Positions 47,174 through 58,700 of a DNA stretch of 64,000 nt are shown one piece after another. The notes beneath the pieces were generated by a model. The model worked only from the letters and a program-made list of their open reading frames with translations. It was not told where the DNA came from and searched no databases. Every line of letters begins with the position of its first letter. Position 1 is the stretch's first letter. Both the position numbers and the translations under genes were made by a program. The DNA comes from Phascolomyces articulosus (Eukaryota; Mucoromycota; Mucoromycetes; Mucorales; Lichtheimiaceae), in NCBI GenBank assembly GCA_025677815.1, contig JAIXMP010000016.1, forward strand, positions 62,001 to 126,000, in the 5' to 3' direction.

Positions 47174-47401
47174 GATAAATGATGAACGACTTTTAAAATC
47201 GTATAAAAAGATTGGAAAGAAAGAAAAAAGATGAACTTTTATCAATACTTGATAAAATTATATGATGGCTATTGTATATTTATTTTTTTTTTAAAAAAAG
47301 GAGAAAGATGCATGCATTCAAATAAAATGTGATTTTTCCCACACTTGTTAAAAAAAATATCACTTTGCATGCATTAAAACAGTACATTCACTATGTATTA
47401 T

Positions 47402-49001
47402 TTATCCGTGATTCCATTCCTTTTTGTTTTCTCCCAAGAAAGCGAATTTATCCAATTCAGAAACTTCTTCTGGTGTTAAAAGGAATCCAAGGGCTGCTGC
47501 ATTTTGACGTACATGTTCTGCAGTTCTTGCACCACCTAATGGAATGGTTCCTTTGGAAATACACCAATTAAGGGCAATGGCACTTTGTTGACGATCATAT
47601 TTGGTGGCAAGACGTTGGAGTACACCTAATAATTGACGCAATTGTTCTTTATCAAATGATTCAAAACGTTTTTTACGTGATTCTGGGAAAGGTCCATCCG
47701 CTCCAAATTTTCCAGTCAACAATCCCATGCCAATGGCTATTATATATGTATATATATTTGTTAGTAAGAAAAAAGATGGTTTTGTATATTATATTATATA
47801 TATATATAAGAATAACTTACGTGAATAAGCCAAGATGGCAACTCCAAGATCATGACATGTCTTGATCAATCCAGATTTTTCTGGGATAGTTCTTACCAAA
47901 GAGTAACTCACTTGGTTACTAGCAAGTTGAATACCACGCTTCTTTAAAGCTTCATACATTTCCTTGATTTCATCACTATTGTAATTGGAAACACCCACGG
48001 TTGTCACTAATCCTGCAGCATGGGCATCTGCAAGTGCATCGGCTAATATATAATAAAAGTATTTATGCAAATGTTAATTTGGTGTGTAAAAAAAAAAGTA
48101 CCCATAAAAGGCAATTTTCAAGATATATGGAAATATGACAATCCTTGCTATACTATTTATATATATCATGTTAAACAAGAAAAGAACTTTCTAAGATAAC
48201 TTACCAACAATTGGGATGGCAACTGGATGAATGGGAGCATGGATTTGATAAAGATCTACTTTATCAACACCCAAACGAGCCAAAGAATCACGCAAGGCAG
48301 AGAGTAAAACATCAGGGAAGTCTGTACGATCTTCATAGGGAAAATATTTTGTTGCAATTATTTGTTTTTGTCTGTCTTCTGGACTATATTTTTCGCGGAA
48401 TCGATTAATCTCACGCTCTGATTCGCCTTTACCATATACTTCAGCTATATATTTTTTGATCGATGATTTGATTACAAATCGTATCGTCATAGACACGTCA
48501 GCATAACGATATACAAATTTAGAAATTGCGTATTTTTCCTTTTTTATATGCAACTATAGATATAGCCACTCTTCTTGTAGATACATTACCCGTGTCATAG
48601 AATGGAATACCCAATTCAATGGCAGCATCAAAGGCTTCCTTAGCATCTTTTTCTGCTTCTGGTGTCCAACTCCAAACCTATACAAGAAGGTGTATATAAA
48701 ATGGGTTATTATGATTTTTTTTTATTACATAGATAATACTATGAAATCAAATATATATAAAATACATACGTTTGTATCGCCCCATTGCCAACAACCAATA
48801 GCTAAACATCATCATCACATTAAAAGAAACCGAGTTATATATCCAAATATTATATATTGATAGAAATACATTCAAAAAGATAATGATAATATAATGTTTA
48901 CCTATTGGAGGAACTTCAACAGAACCAGCAAGAACAATCTTTGTATCTTTTGTAGGAATGACACCTGGGTCCAATTTGACTGGAGATGCGCTCATAAGCA
49001 T
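47402..49001 (-). CDS. aldo/keto reductase
   Basis: NADPH-dependent oxidoreductase with a TIM-barrel fold. Six exons, in transcription order: 48902-49001, 48770-48801, 48590-48677, 48205-48444, 47821-48042, 47402-47736, giving 338 residues, the usual length. The catalytic tetrad is visible: Asp72 (FYDTAEVYG), Tyr77, Lys106 (ATKYFP) and His142 (YQIHAP). Cofactor-binding segments include VTTVGVSNYNSDEIKEMYEA, LASNQVSYSLV, AYSPIGMGLLTGKF and GTIPLGGARTAEHVRQN. Overall it is closest to the plant/fungal/bacterial group that includes plastid At1g06690-type reductases and pyridoxal-reductase-like enzymes. The physiological substrate is unknown. Two in-frame ATGs lie at 49001 and 48995; the first is used. 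Confidence 0.92.
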
Positions 49002-49244
49002 TTCGTTGAAACAAAAAAAAAGAATATGGAATGTATATAAGAAACAAGAAGAAGAGAGAGAAGAAGTAAAAATTATTTTTTTACACGCTTTATTTTTAAA
49101 GTTTGGCAGTAAACAACAACAACAACAAAAAAAATCAACGCGTCATTGTAACGCATGATGAAACAATTACATTTTAGAGTATCTCATTTAGGTGACGAAT
49201 TGCGTTACCATCTTTTTTTTTTCTTTTTAGTAAATAAAATATCC

Positions 49245-49807
49245 TCAATTTAATACTTTTTTAATCAGCTCAGACAATTTTTTCTCAACAAAAGCAACAA
49301 GCATTTCATCTTGATTTCCAATATCCAATGATATAAAAAATTGTTGGTGATATTTTGAAGCTACAATATGATTTTAGGGTTAAATTAGTTTTTTTTTCTT
49401 TTCTTTGCTTTGTAACAATATAGATAATAATAAAAAGGACGCGTCCTTAGGTTTTGAAAAAAATTTACCTAGTCGTCTTCCAAGATTACGACTTTGTTCT
49501 GAAATATCTTGACCTAATACTGTAGTCACTGAAGGTATAGACTAAAATTTTATGACGGTTAGAAAAACCCTTTCTTTTTTTTGATGGATGGGAAAATAGT
49601 CATATACATAGGGTGTAAAATTGAATAATATACCTGACTCCCAAAGGATGGCATTGCAATGGAAAGATCTTTCATGTTGGGTTGCTGTTTACCAATCCAT
49701 ACAAACATGGATTTGTTCATTTGTACTAGTTGGAAATAGATTGGGTCCGTAATATACATTTGGGTATCTTGGTGAATTATAAATTGAGGTTCATTATTGT
49801 CTACCAT
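49245..49807 (-). CDS. PSMG4: proteasome assembly chaperone 4
   Basis: Small chaperone (PAC4/Poc4 family) that pairs with PAC3 to assemble the proteasome alpha ring. Exons, in transcription order: 49634-49807, 49469-49541, 49245-49360, giving 120 residues, matching the family length. The diagnostic parts are QMNKSMFVWIGKQ (central strand), IAMPSFGSQ, then SVTTVLGQ and the RNLGRRLASKYHQQFFISLD segment with Arg-Leu-Ala-x-Lys, followed by a C-terminal helix ending KKLSELIKKVLN. Introns follow GGSQ and RRL-type positions and are short with clear GT-AG ends. The gene lies tandem with the aldo/keto reductase on the same strand, about 240 bp upstream of that gene. Confidence 0.85.
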
Positions 49808-50655
49808 GGTTTTAAAAGGTCTATATATTATATGTTACAAGAAAAAAGAATAAAAAAATAGAAAAGGATTTGGAGATGCGGAGTGTGCCAATATTGGGTG
49901 TGTGTGGATGTGCATTTTTTTTTTAAAAAAAATGGATTGTATAGTACTTTGGGAACGACTTTATCATCATTGATAGAAAAAAACAGCATTTTTTTCTCTC
50001 CTTCATTTGATTGTACTATGAACCTTTGTGTGAATTTAGTTTATTAATCTTCATGTCGATCAATAAGTTATTCTAGCTATACAATAATAGTTGATGGCAT
50101 TGAAATAAAAACTATAAATATAATATGAAAGACCCATCTCCTTGACCTACTCATAATAATAACGAAACGATCATGATGATGATGGGATCTAATAGTTGAA
50201 CTGATAGTAAGATATATTATATCAAATTCTTGACAACAAAATAGTAATAATGTAATAAGAATATGAATATGAATATATATATATATAAAACTAGTTAAAT
50301 ATATTTATATTTATATATGTAAATAATCTGTGAGAGGGTTGGGTGAGATTTTTGTGTGGTATGTAAAAAAAAAAATAGAGTATAAAAACTGCACTAAATT
50401 GAATGCAATATTACACAAGTGGAAATTGAATTACAAATGGGAGAGGAAGAGTGAGGGAGGATGAAAAAAAAGAGGAGATTATAGGTTTAATACTATATAT
50501 ATATGTATATATCGATGTAAAGAGGTGTTGTTGTGATGTTGTGATTATATATAAAAAATGGGTTTCATTTTTACATATGGGAAAATAAGATAAAGAAGAT
50601 TTACAACGATAAACCAGCACAACAACACTTCTTTTTTTTTTCATCAATAAAAAAC
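49808..50655. other. gene-free AT-rich stretch
   Basis: 848 bp with a T10A8 palindromic tract at 49915-49932, upstream of PSMG4, and a TA repeat near 50273-50290. No gene seen. Confidence 0.5.
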
Positions 50656-51045
50656 CTAATAGCGATGTGTATGATACACAGGAGCATTGGCAGTCGAATC
50701 GAATTTTTGATACGAATGTTGAGAAACTGGGATGGTTTCATTAATAGGCGAATGATAACCACCACCACCTGCAGTTGCTTGTTGTATCATGTACAATTGT
50801 TTCTCATTATCATGTTCTAATCGTTTACGCATGCCCTTGACACTTCGAACAATGTACCAAATGAGTAATGCCAATACAATGACACCAATGACAATGACAA
50901 AAACGTAACGGTGGTTTTGTTTTAACCAACTTTCTTCTTGAGTACTAGATTCGTTATCTCCATCTTTAAAGCCAGTATCATCCACTTTTTGCGCCAGCGC
51001 AGTATAGGACCAAAAGAGAATCGTTAACAAGAAAATGTTCAACAT
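50656..51045 (-). CDS. small single-pass type I membrane protein, unknown
   Basis: Single-exon frame of 129 codons. Residues 1-19 are a signal peptide (MLNIFLLTILFWSYTALAQ). A short acidic ectodomain (residues 20-45) follows, then a transmembrane helix at about 47-66 (YVFVIVIGVIVLALLIWYIV). The cytosolic tail starts with a basic stop-transfer segment (RSVKGMRKRLEHDNEK) and ends Tyr/His-rich (YQKF and YHTHRY). The tail has a glycine run and resembles small fungal cell-surface or vesicle-traffic membrane proteins, but no family is recognised. Start chosen as the ATG that gives the signal peptide. Confidence 0.65.
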   Translation of the reverse strand: MLNIFLLTILFWSYTALAQKVDDTGFKDGDNESSTQEESWLKQNHRYVFVIVIGVIVLALLIWYIVRSVKGMRKRLEHDNEKQLYMIQQATAGGGGYHSPINETIPVSQHSYQKFDSTANAPVYHTHRY

Positions 51046-52889
51046 TTTTTTTTATATAATAATATGTAAATGTGTTATATATGTACGATTTGGGTTGGTT
51101 TTTTGGTTTTTATATAAAGACAGGAAGGGGAGAAATTTTGATATGTAAATGAAAATGTAATGGGGTATTATGCTTTTTTAAGAAAAAAAAACACAAGGTA
51201 CGGCAAATGAATTGGCCTGGGTTGTATGGGGTGGGTTGAAAAAGTTAAAGAAAAGGTAAAGAAGTAAAAAAGAATGGATTAAAAAAAATGAGATTTTGAG
51301 TATTTTTTTTTCTTGCGGGACCCGGTTCGAGACAAGTTCCGACTTTAACAAAAAGAAGAAGAAAAAGGTTGTACAAGAAATAATCTCACTTCGACTTACC
51401 ACAAATGTATCAATGACTCCTGTTAATTGCTTATATCGGGTCAATTTGTGAGATGTTTTAACGTAACCTAACCTTACAATCTTTTTTTTAATGGACCATA
51501 CTACTATCATTATGGGATTGATTGTTTTCCTCTATATACAAATATAACTCTTGATGGTGGCATCATAAATATATAAATAATAATAATAATAATAATCCAA
51601 GATGATGATGATGAAGAAGAAGAACAATATAGATCAAGAACAGGTTATGATAATAAAAAAAGAAGTATGGCGGAGGATGATTGTTATATACTCAAAAAAG
51701 GCAGTTAGTAATTACACGCATAAAACGCGCGCAACTCATCTTAATACAACACGAGATATTGTGTTGCTATCACACAAACACACATTTTCTGGGAATTAAC
51801 ATACGTTACAATGCAACCCATTGCTTGTTATTGTATAACATACCATATTTTACATATCACTTAATTAAAACTTACTCTTTTTCCTGGATTCCATCGACTT
51901 ACTTCTACTAACCAGTACATTTTTCTTATGATCGTGGTGAATATTATTATTATTAAATAAATATCGTAAGCATTTTTTTGACACCTTCTACTTTTGCAAT
52001 TCTTTAATAGTAGCAACATGAATCAATTTTATTATCAATTTAGATTTTGATTATATCTCATCTTTGTCATCAACAAGAAAAACAATCAAAATATATACTT
52101 GTTTTTCTATGGTGAAACCCACCATTTTAAACTTGACAATGATTGTTAGTAAGACGACATGCATTAATACGTATCGTAAAAAAAAATAATAGTAATAGTA
52201 GTATGTATGTATATAGTATTATTATTAATGAGTTACAGTAACGCAGAGTAATAGTTTGGTACTACAATAGAAGTATCGTGGCAAAATAGATGGTAGCAAA
52301 AGAACAACATCAATTTTTGATCACCAAATGTATATATATATAATCACAATCCGACAATGATCCGGGTCTTTCATTAATATGATTAGATTCTTTTTTGACA
52401 TTTTTTTCATTTTTGAAATAACATTTCGTTGTTATATTATTAATAGCAACCATGTCTCTCATAAGGAGAGAAGTAAAAAGAACAAATGTTCTTTCTTAGT
52501 CTCCTTATTTATTATTGATCATTGAGATATATTTAACCATAATAATAAAGATAATGAAAATCGATGAGGATTATTTTTAATATGAATTTAACTACTCTAC
52601 TTCAATCATGATGAAGGTGATTATCCTAGTGTTCTTTTTTTTATATAGTAAATGAGGAGAAAAGAAACAAAAAAAAGGGGGCCATCATTTTTCTGTATTA
52701 AATAGGCAATATTCAATATCTCGGATGATCTGGGACACGCGTGGTACTTGCTTTCATAATAAAATATTAAGCTCAGGACAACAACAATGATACTTTCAAT
52801 GTTAGGTGTATAACGGTTTCCTTAACAACAAAATAGTGCTTGCATAGCTAACACCTAATCATTTCAAAAAAAAACATGTGTTATTGCAT
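51046..52889. other. gene-free AT-rich stretch
   Basis: 1.8 kb with no supported gene. It contains ATA/ATT microsatellites (51576-51596), GAT/GAA repeats near 51601-51625 and poly-A tracts. Short frames around 51602-51911 are noise. Confidence 0.45.
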
Positions 52890-53572
52890 TTAGCGGAAGC
52901 ATGAATGCTCAGCACCAAATATTGATGCAGCATTCGAAAGACAATCATAAGTAGTATAATGACTATTATAACCATTTCTCCCTGGTACTATCCGCCATCC
53001 ATTTGATTGTTGTAGATCGTATTTTAATTCTACAAATATGAGAACTATTTTCTTGGTCCCTGTTGGGATCTACACATCATTCTTATATCATATAGTGAAG
53101 CGTACTAATGATACTAATTGTTAAGATATGAATTTCTTCTTCCTGCTGTATAGTCCCTAGTTTAATAAAACTGATCAATAAGGAGGAGACTCTCCTACTA
53201 TACAATTGTATTTTGTTACAAGATCGTGTTTCTCATATAAATCTCCTGGTAAAACCCATTATTAATAACATTTTTGTTGTCAAACCTGCCAATCGCATTG
53301 TCCTTAATAAATATTCATACAGCTACAAAGAGCCTTGGGCATATGAAGTACATTATGTATAAATAGAATATGATTATGGATAAAAATAAAAATAATAATA
53401 TTATTATTATTATCAGTGATTCTTTCTTACAATAATTTTTTTTGGTAATAATTGTACAAAGCATCACATCGGTGCACAGACCGCTTTTAGACATTTCATT
53501 TATACATAAATTATCACTGTCCACCAATATGTATAAGGTTGAAATTATCAACCTGCATGCATATAAACTCAT
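52890..53572 (-). other. possible small spliced gene or relic, unrecognised
   Basis: On the minus strand, 52890-53029 looks like a genuine terminal exon. It follows a TTTGTAG acceptor and is open for 46 codons to a TAA, reading LKYDLQQSNGWRIVPGRNGY, then NSHYTTYDCLSNAASIFGAE and HSCFR. Upstream are SLYDIRMMCRSQQGPRK (about 53045-53100), PGDLYEKHDLVTKYNCIVGE (about 53175-53250) and, at 53430-53572, a reading from an ATG that includes LVDSDNLCINEMSKSGLCTD. The pieces are Cys-containing and look like a secreted or small soluble protein. I could not place all the splice sites, and stops between the fragments may mean decay. No family recognised. Confidence 0.35.
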
Positions 53573-53721
53573 TGTTCCAATCAAAAGTTAATTAAAATAA
53601 ACAATTGTTTGTAAATATTATTGGTCTTGGTGTGTAGAATTTTATGTGCTATATTTTACATATGAATATATAATAAAAAAAGAAGAAAGGAATTTCATTA
53701 TTTTAATGATCTTTTTTTGTT

Positions 53722-54997
53722 TTACTTTTTCAAAACAGCTTTGACTTCATCAAGAGTAGGTACTGAATTCATAGAACCTAAACGAGTAACTGCAATTGAT
53801 GCAGCCACATTGGCTTCTTCTAATGCATATTGTACTCGTGTAAAATAATCTTCATTTTGTGCACGAACAAATGTTGCTAAAAAGTATCCCTATATTTTGA
53901 GAGAGAAAAAAAATTACTGATTAAACAAACAAGCCAATGACGATCATAACCATCATGCAAATGTAAGACACAATGATATATATATATATAACTTACAACA
54001 AAAGTATCGCCAGCACCTGTGGTATCTTTGACATCCACTTTTTGACAAGGAATAATAAAATCACGAATACGATCTTCTTCTTGTCTAAATTTGGCAACCA
54101 CTCCTTCGCCACCCAAAGTCACAACAACACCTTGCATATGTGGGAATCGTTTCAATAATTCTGCAGCAAGATCCAATCCTCCTTTTCCCTTGGATTGACC
54201 ACCTAAATCTCGATATAAATCTTCGGCTTCATGTTCATTGACAATCAAGACAGTCACCTTATCAAATGGAAATTCATCCACAATACCAGGTGTCATGGGT
54301 GCAGGATTAAATAAGACTGAAAGACCTTTTTGTGTATGTGTGTATGAATATATGTATGTTGTTTTTCAAAATGGGATCAGCGTTCAATCTTCTTTTTTTT
54401 ATTATTATTGGATGATAGAACACCCCATTTACCAAGTATATATATATATAATTTACCTTTATCTGCAGCCAAATTCATGATTTCACCACCACAACTAATT
54501 TCATTTTGCATTACAATCCAATCGCCAGGACCAAAGGATTCAAGAACCTTGGCTGCATCCTCAGGTGTATATTTGGCATTAGTACCGGGGAATAAAACGA
54601 TACAATTATCTCCGGTAGCTGTACTGACTTGGATGAATGCACGACCATTGCCCTGGATATATAAAAAAATGAATCAATAGTGGTAAGACTTGTTATCCTA
54701 TATATATTCAATTATTCCATTTTTTTTAAAATACCTCAGTTTCAGAAATACGCGTATGTGACATATCAACACCATTTTCAATCATAAAATCTTTGATCTA
54801 AAAGAGATAGAGAGAAAGAAAAGTAATTACAAATCTGATCCATTTCATAGATAACATAAATAACCAGATAAAAAAAGAGAGATATAATGTAATCTTATTT
54901 ACCCATTGAGCATCATTGCCAAGTAATCCAGCATGATACACAGCACCTCCACCCTATAATATATTTACGTATATGTTCAATTAAATTCATCTTTGTA

Positions 54998-55031
<34 letters not shown>

Positions 55032-55291
55032 CTCATATAGGATAAATGTGGATACCTTTGCAATTGCAACGGATTGATTAGCGCCTAGTGAATATAATAT
55101 GTAATAAAATATCAGTTTTTGGAAAAACCATGTTTTGTTGGGGAGAATTAATGCATTTTTTTTTTACCTTTTCCTCCAGGCCGGGCGTTAAAACCAGTAG
55201 CAGAAAGAGTTTCACCAGACTTAACAATGTAAGGAACCGTAAAAGTTTGGTCAATGTTAAAAGAACCGTAATTAAGAATCTTACCACCCAT
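53722..55291 (-). CDS. ribokinase (PfkB family)
   Basis: Phosphorylates D-ribose at O5 with ATP, feeding the pentose-phosphate pathway. Seven exons, in transcription order: 55168-55291, 55056-55084, 54903-54953, 54735-54797, 54457-54652, 53997-54325, 53722-53889, giving 319 residues. Family landmarks are NIDQTF near the start, the sugar-binding ARPGGKGANQSVAIAK (PfkB signature 1), YHAGLLGND, GDNCIVLFPGTNAKYT, LIVNEHEAEDL (N-x-x-E motif), GVVVTLGGEGVV and DTTGAGDTFVGYFLA (PfkB signature 2) with the catalytic base Asp261. All key motifs are intact. The gene is divergent from the COX9-like gene across a 370-bp region. It shares a carbohydrate theme with the two sugar transporters in the window, but there is no sign of a cluster. 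Confidence 0.93.
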
Positions 55292-55661
55292 GGTTTAAAA
55301 AAAAAAGAAAAAGATAAAAAAGAGAGAGAGAGAGAAAGGGAGAACGGGATGAAATGGAAAAAAAAGTTTTAGTTCTTATTTTTTTCTCGCGCTTCCTGGT
55401 CAAGCATATAATACAGTTGCATACCGACTTATATTATTAGAGTAACTCACCAAAGTTCATATGCAATCTAAGCAATTAGAAACTCAGGTAAAAAGAGAAT
55501 TTGGTGACGCCACCAAGTCACTCTGAAAAAAAGAACGATAAACCCCCCGCCTACCCCTCTTCTGAGCTTAGAACCCAAACACAACATTCGATAATTTTTT
55601 TATTTTCCCAAACAGCCTCTTTCAGCCTTTCCACCCTACTCTTCTTTATAAACAAAAAAAA
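55292..55661. promoter_or_regulatory. divergent promoter region, ribokinase / COX9-like
   Basis: 370 bp between divergent start codons. A TTTATAAAC word lies about 12 nt before the COX9-like ATG. A GA-rich microsatellite (55321-55345) lies near the ribokinase start. A short GC-richer patch with GGTGACGCCACC occurs near 55500-55515. No factor sites are assigned. Confidence 0.4.
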
Positions 55662-55832
55662 ATGATTGCTCCCATCACTGGCAAGTTCCGCAAGCAAGTT
55701 ATCAAGGATATCTCCATCGCCCTCACCCTTGGTGCCGTTGGTGGTGCTGCTTGGTGGCAATTGTATCACCTTCCTAACGTCGCTCGTCGTGATGCTTACT
55801 ATGCCAAGCTCGAGGCCAGCAAGAGCCAATAA
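55662..55832 (+). CDS. COX9: cytochrome c oxidase subunit VIIa/Cox9-like
   Basis: Single-exon 56-residue inner-mitochondrial-membrane protein, a small nuclear subunit of respiratory complex IV. The reading starts MIAPITGKFRKQVIKDISIA, matching the N-terminal IAPITG and the basic segment of fungal Cox9. A single transmembrane helix (LTLGAVGGAAWWQLY) follows, then a charged tail (ARRDAYYAKLEASK) like the family's R-R-x-x-x-Y-A-K-L. Codons end mostly in C or G (GCC, ATC, CTC, AAG), unlike the AT-ending codons of most neighbours, as expected for a highly expressed gene. A CT-rich leader precedes the ATG. Confidence 0.85.
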   Translation: MIAPITGKFRKQVIKDISIALTLGAVGGAAWWQLYHLPNVARRDAYYAKLEASKSQ

Positions 55833-56602
55833 ATCTTTTTTTTTTTCCAATCAACACATTCGATTGAACCAACAATGATATAACCCTTCTTTGCAACAAA
55901 CAACGAATAATATAAAAAAACAACGAACCTACACCTATTCAAAAATAGACGCGCGCCATTCGCGTTTATGCGTTTAAACAAACCATGAAGACCATTTTAT
56001 TATTTTCGGTTTTGTAATTAGACCAATGTTTTTTTTTTTAATTTCTATCATTAAAGAACCAGGAAAAAAAAAGACCAGTGCATTGGGCTGCTTATATACA
56101 ATTTTTGTTTTCTTTTTTTTGATATTATTATAATATATGAATATGGATCAAAACTATATATTTTTTTTGGGATAAAAAAAAAGATAAATGATGGATTTAT
56201 CTAGAAAATAGAAGACCTCCCTGGTATATATATATATATATATATATAAGCTTATGACAAATGAGATTCCCCAAGATTGGTTTGTATATTATAATTTGAT
56301 TATTTATTTTTTACATGTGCATAGAAAAAAAAATAAGCAAAAAAAAAAAGAAATAGAGATATAAAACTACAATGCGTTTTTATAAGATTGAAAGGCTACA
56401 ACCAAATTTATATTATTATTTTTTTGGTAAGTGGAACCCCCCAAAAAAAAGAGGATGGATTATAAAGGTTTGTGGTGGTGAAGAGTTTGTTTATATGGAG
56501 GAGAAGGAATAAAAGAACAAAAGATGAATTGTGAATATATTGGGAAAGGGTGATTCTTTTTTTTGTTTTGTATTGTATTATAAAACAATGTGAAGAAACT
56601 AT
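55833..56602. other. convergent intergenic region with TA repeats
   Basis: 770 bp of 3' flanks between the convergent COX9-like and secreted-protein genes. It contains a TA repeat near 56225-56248 and many poly-A/T runs. No gene seen. Confidence 0.5.
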
Positions 56603-57270
56603 TTAATCATCAATAACGTTGATCTTGACGGTTTCAGTGGCAGTGATTTGAGTACGTCTGAATTGAACTTTTTCAACGAAATCGACAGCGTAAGATCCAG
56701 GCTTGGTGTCGCTGGGAATAGTCCACTTCTTGGTGTAAGTAACGTACTTGTCATTCTTGGCAGCAACAGGGCTAAATTATTATAATTATTATTATATATA
56801 GATGATGAGTTTTTCTGTTATAAAAATCCTCTTCTGCCAAATAACCTATAATTTAAATTGATATTTACCACTTCTTGTGAATGAAACCAAGTTGTTGTTG
56901 CTTTTGGTTACCGGATCTACGATGGAAGTTGATATCCAAACCCAATGCCTTACCGGGGGAAGTTTGTTCTATATAATATTAAGAAATGTATATATAAGTA
57001 TATATATATATATACATTGCTGGTGTTGTAACAATGATATATTTTATATTGTTAAGATGAAAGATGGGAGGATTTCAAGATAAACTTACCATCAATAAGA
57101 GGTTGCATAACATACTTGACAACCAATTGTGAACCAGCCTTAATATCTTGACCATCACGAGGCGATTCGATCTTCATAAAGTGAAGTTGCGAATAGACAC
57201 TAGCAAGAGTGGTTTGAATGAGGGCGACGAAAAGAACGGCCGACAAAAGAATAGACTTTGACAAACGCAT
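56603..57270 (-). CDS. small secreted Ig-like protein (Kre9/Knh1-like N-domain)
   Basis: Three exons, in transcription order: 57090-57270, 56869-56968, 56603-56771, giving 149 residues. A clear signal peptide (RLSKSILLSAVLFVALIQTT) is followed by HFMKIESPRDGQDIKAGSQL and VVKYVMQP. This is the pattern of the Ig-like Ser/Thr-rich cell-wall domain (Kre9/Knh1 type: I-x-S-P-x-x-G-x-x-x-x-A-G-S then a hydrophobic strand). The rest is a beta-rich domain (KYVTYTKKWTIPSDTKPGSY, AVDFVEKVQF, ETVKINVIDD). No GPI-anchor signal and no Ser/Thr-rich stalk are visible, so it should be released or wall-bound. Codons in exon 3 are strongly C-ending, implying high expression. The cell-wall role is inference. Confidence 0.78.
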
Positions 57271-58560
57271 GATATGAATGATCGATGATAAATAGGTTGG
57301 AGAGAAAGAAAAAGGACAAACTACAAACGGATGTAGAACGTTAAAAAAATGAGAGGAAAGGAATGGGGAGAGTTAAAGAAGAAGAAGAAGAAGAAAAGAA
57401 ACAAAAAAGAAGTGAAAAAAAGGCTAAAAAAAAAAGAGTTGGAAGGTGATTAATGACGATGAATATAAAAGTGTAATAAAAGCAGAGTCCAAAGTATAAA
57501 TATAAAATGGTGGCACAAGTCAAATTGAGTGTGGCCAAAAATATAATACTTACCCAGCTTTCCAATTAGTCCGACTAAAGGACCGCCTTTATAACTATAT
57601 CATTCACCTCGTGGAAGTGTTCCTAATTCTCCAAAAAGACTACTTTGATCAAATCTTTTTTTTTTGTGTGTCCGCTTTTTTTTTAACAAGTGGGAAAACA
57701 TCAGGTATTTAGGTCAATATAATATATATATATATATATATATACAAGGTGAACAAACCACCTCACCATCATTGCAATATTTTATATAACAACACATTCT
57801 TTGTAGCCTTTTATTATCTCAGTTATATTTAACTATTATCCATTACTACTATAACTAATACATACTACAGCCACCTCTATTGTTTATAAAAAAAATTAGG
57901 AGCCAAGTGTTACAATCACTTCTAGTGAATCCTACTTTTCTTTCTTATATAATTTTTTCTCCTTATATACAACAAAAAAAATATTGAATTGGGATGAGGA
58001 TGATATTCGACTTATAGTTACAAGTATTCCAATTTAAGAAGAGAAGATCGCCTCTCTCTCTTTTTTTTCTCTTTCTCACTTTCAACTTTATATAAGATAA
58101 ATGTGGTAATTTTTCAGTTAAATGAAAATGAGTACAGAATCTTTTTATAGTGTTCTGTGTGCGCGCAACACAACATTTTATTTATTTCATCGTTGTTGTA
58201 CTAATAAAAATACGTACAAAAAGGAAAAATAACTTTTCTGGCTTTGTATTACTCTTCGTTTTCAATTTTACACATGGCATAAAACTCACTTGTTTATTAT
58301 ATATGCGACCTTATAGAATGTATTTTTGACATGAAGAAAGGGAGAATAGATTATTTTTATACTATTATATATTTATAATCTAATAACTCAATCGTATAAA
58401 GAGGATGTATATCTATACTTCTTAATTAATACTATTGTTTTTAATAGATTTGACCCATGAAGCAACAATATGCCAAAACAAAACACACTTTCATAATATA
58501 TAATGTCCTATGCAACTTTTGTTTCTTGGATTTCTTTTCTTTCTTATAATAATTTTCTAA
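57271..58560. other. gene-free AT-rich stretch flanking the inverted-repeat element
   Basis: 1.29 kb upstream of the secreted-protein gene, up to the left inverted repeat. It includes a GAA/AAG microsatellite (57377-57396), a TA repeat (57720-57744) and CT-rich tracts. No gene seen. Confidence 0.5.
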
Positions 58561-58700
58561 CTATGATTTGGCGCTATTTTGCGTTTTGGGGGGACTATCA
58601 CATTAGCGGCAAGATGTTTTTTACTTGGCGCGACGTTTTTTTTTCAATTTTAGCATTGGATATTTTTTATGAATTATTATCAAGTTGGCGCATGATGAAT
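58561..58700 (+). repeat. left terminal inverted repeat
   Basis: About 140 bp, pairing with 60553-60737. It carries four copies of a TTGGCG(C) word (58568, 58625, 58685, 58708). The short frame across it (58503-58742) is a by-product of the repeat and not a gene. Confidence 0.75.

Noticed and set aside
54980..55030. Long AT dinucleotide repeat as a possible origin or element
   Set aside because: It is a simple microsatellite inside a ribokinase intron; similar repeats occur elsewhere in the window.
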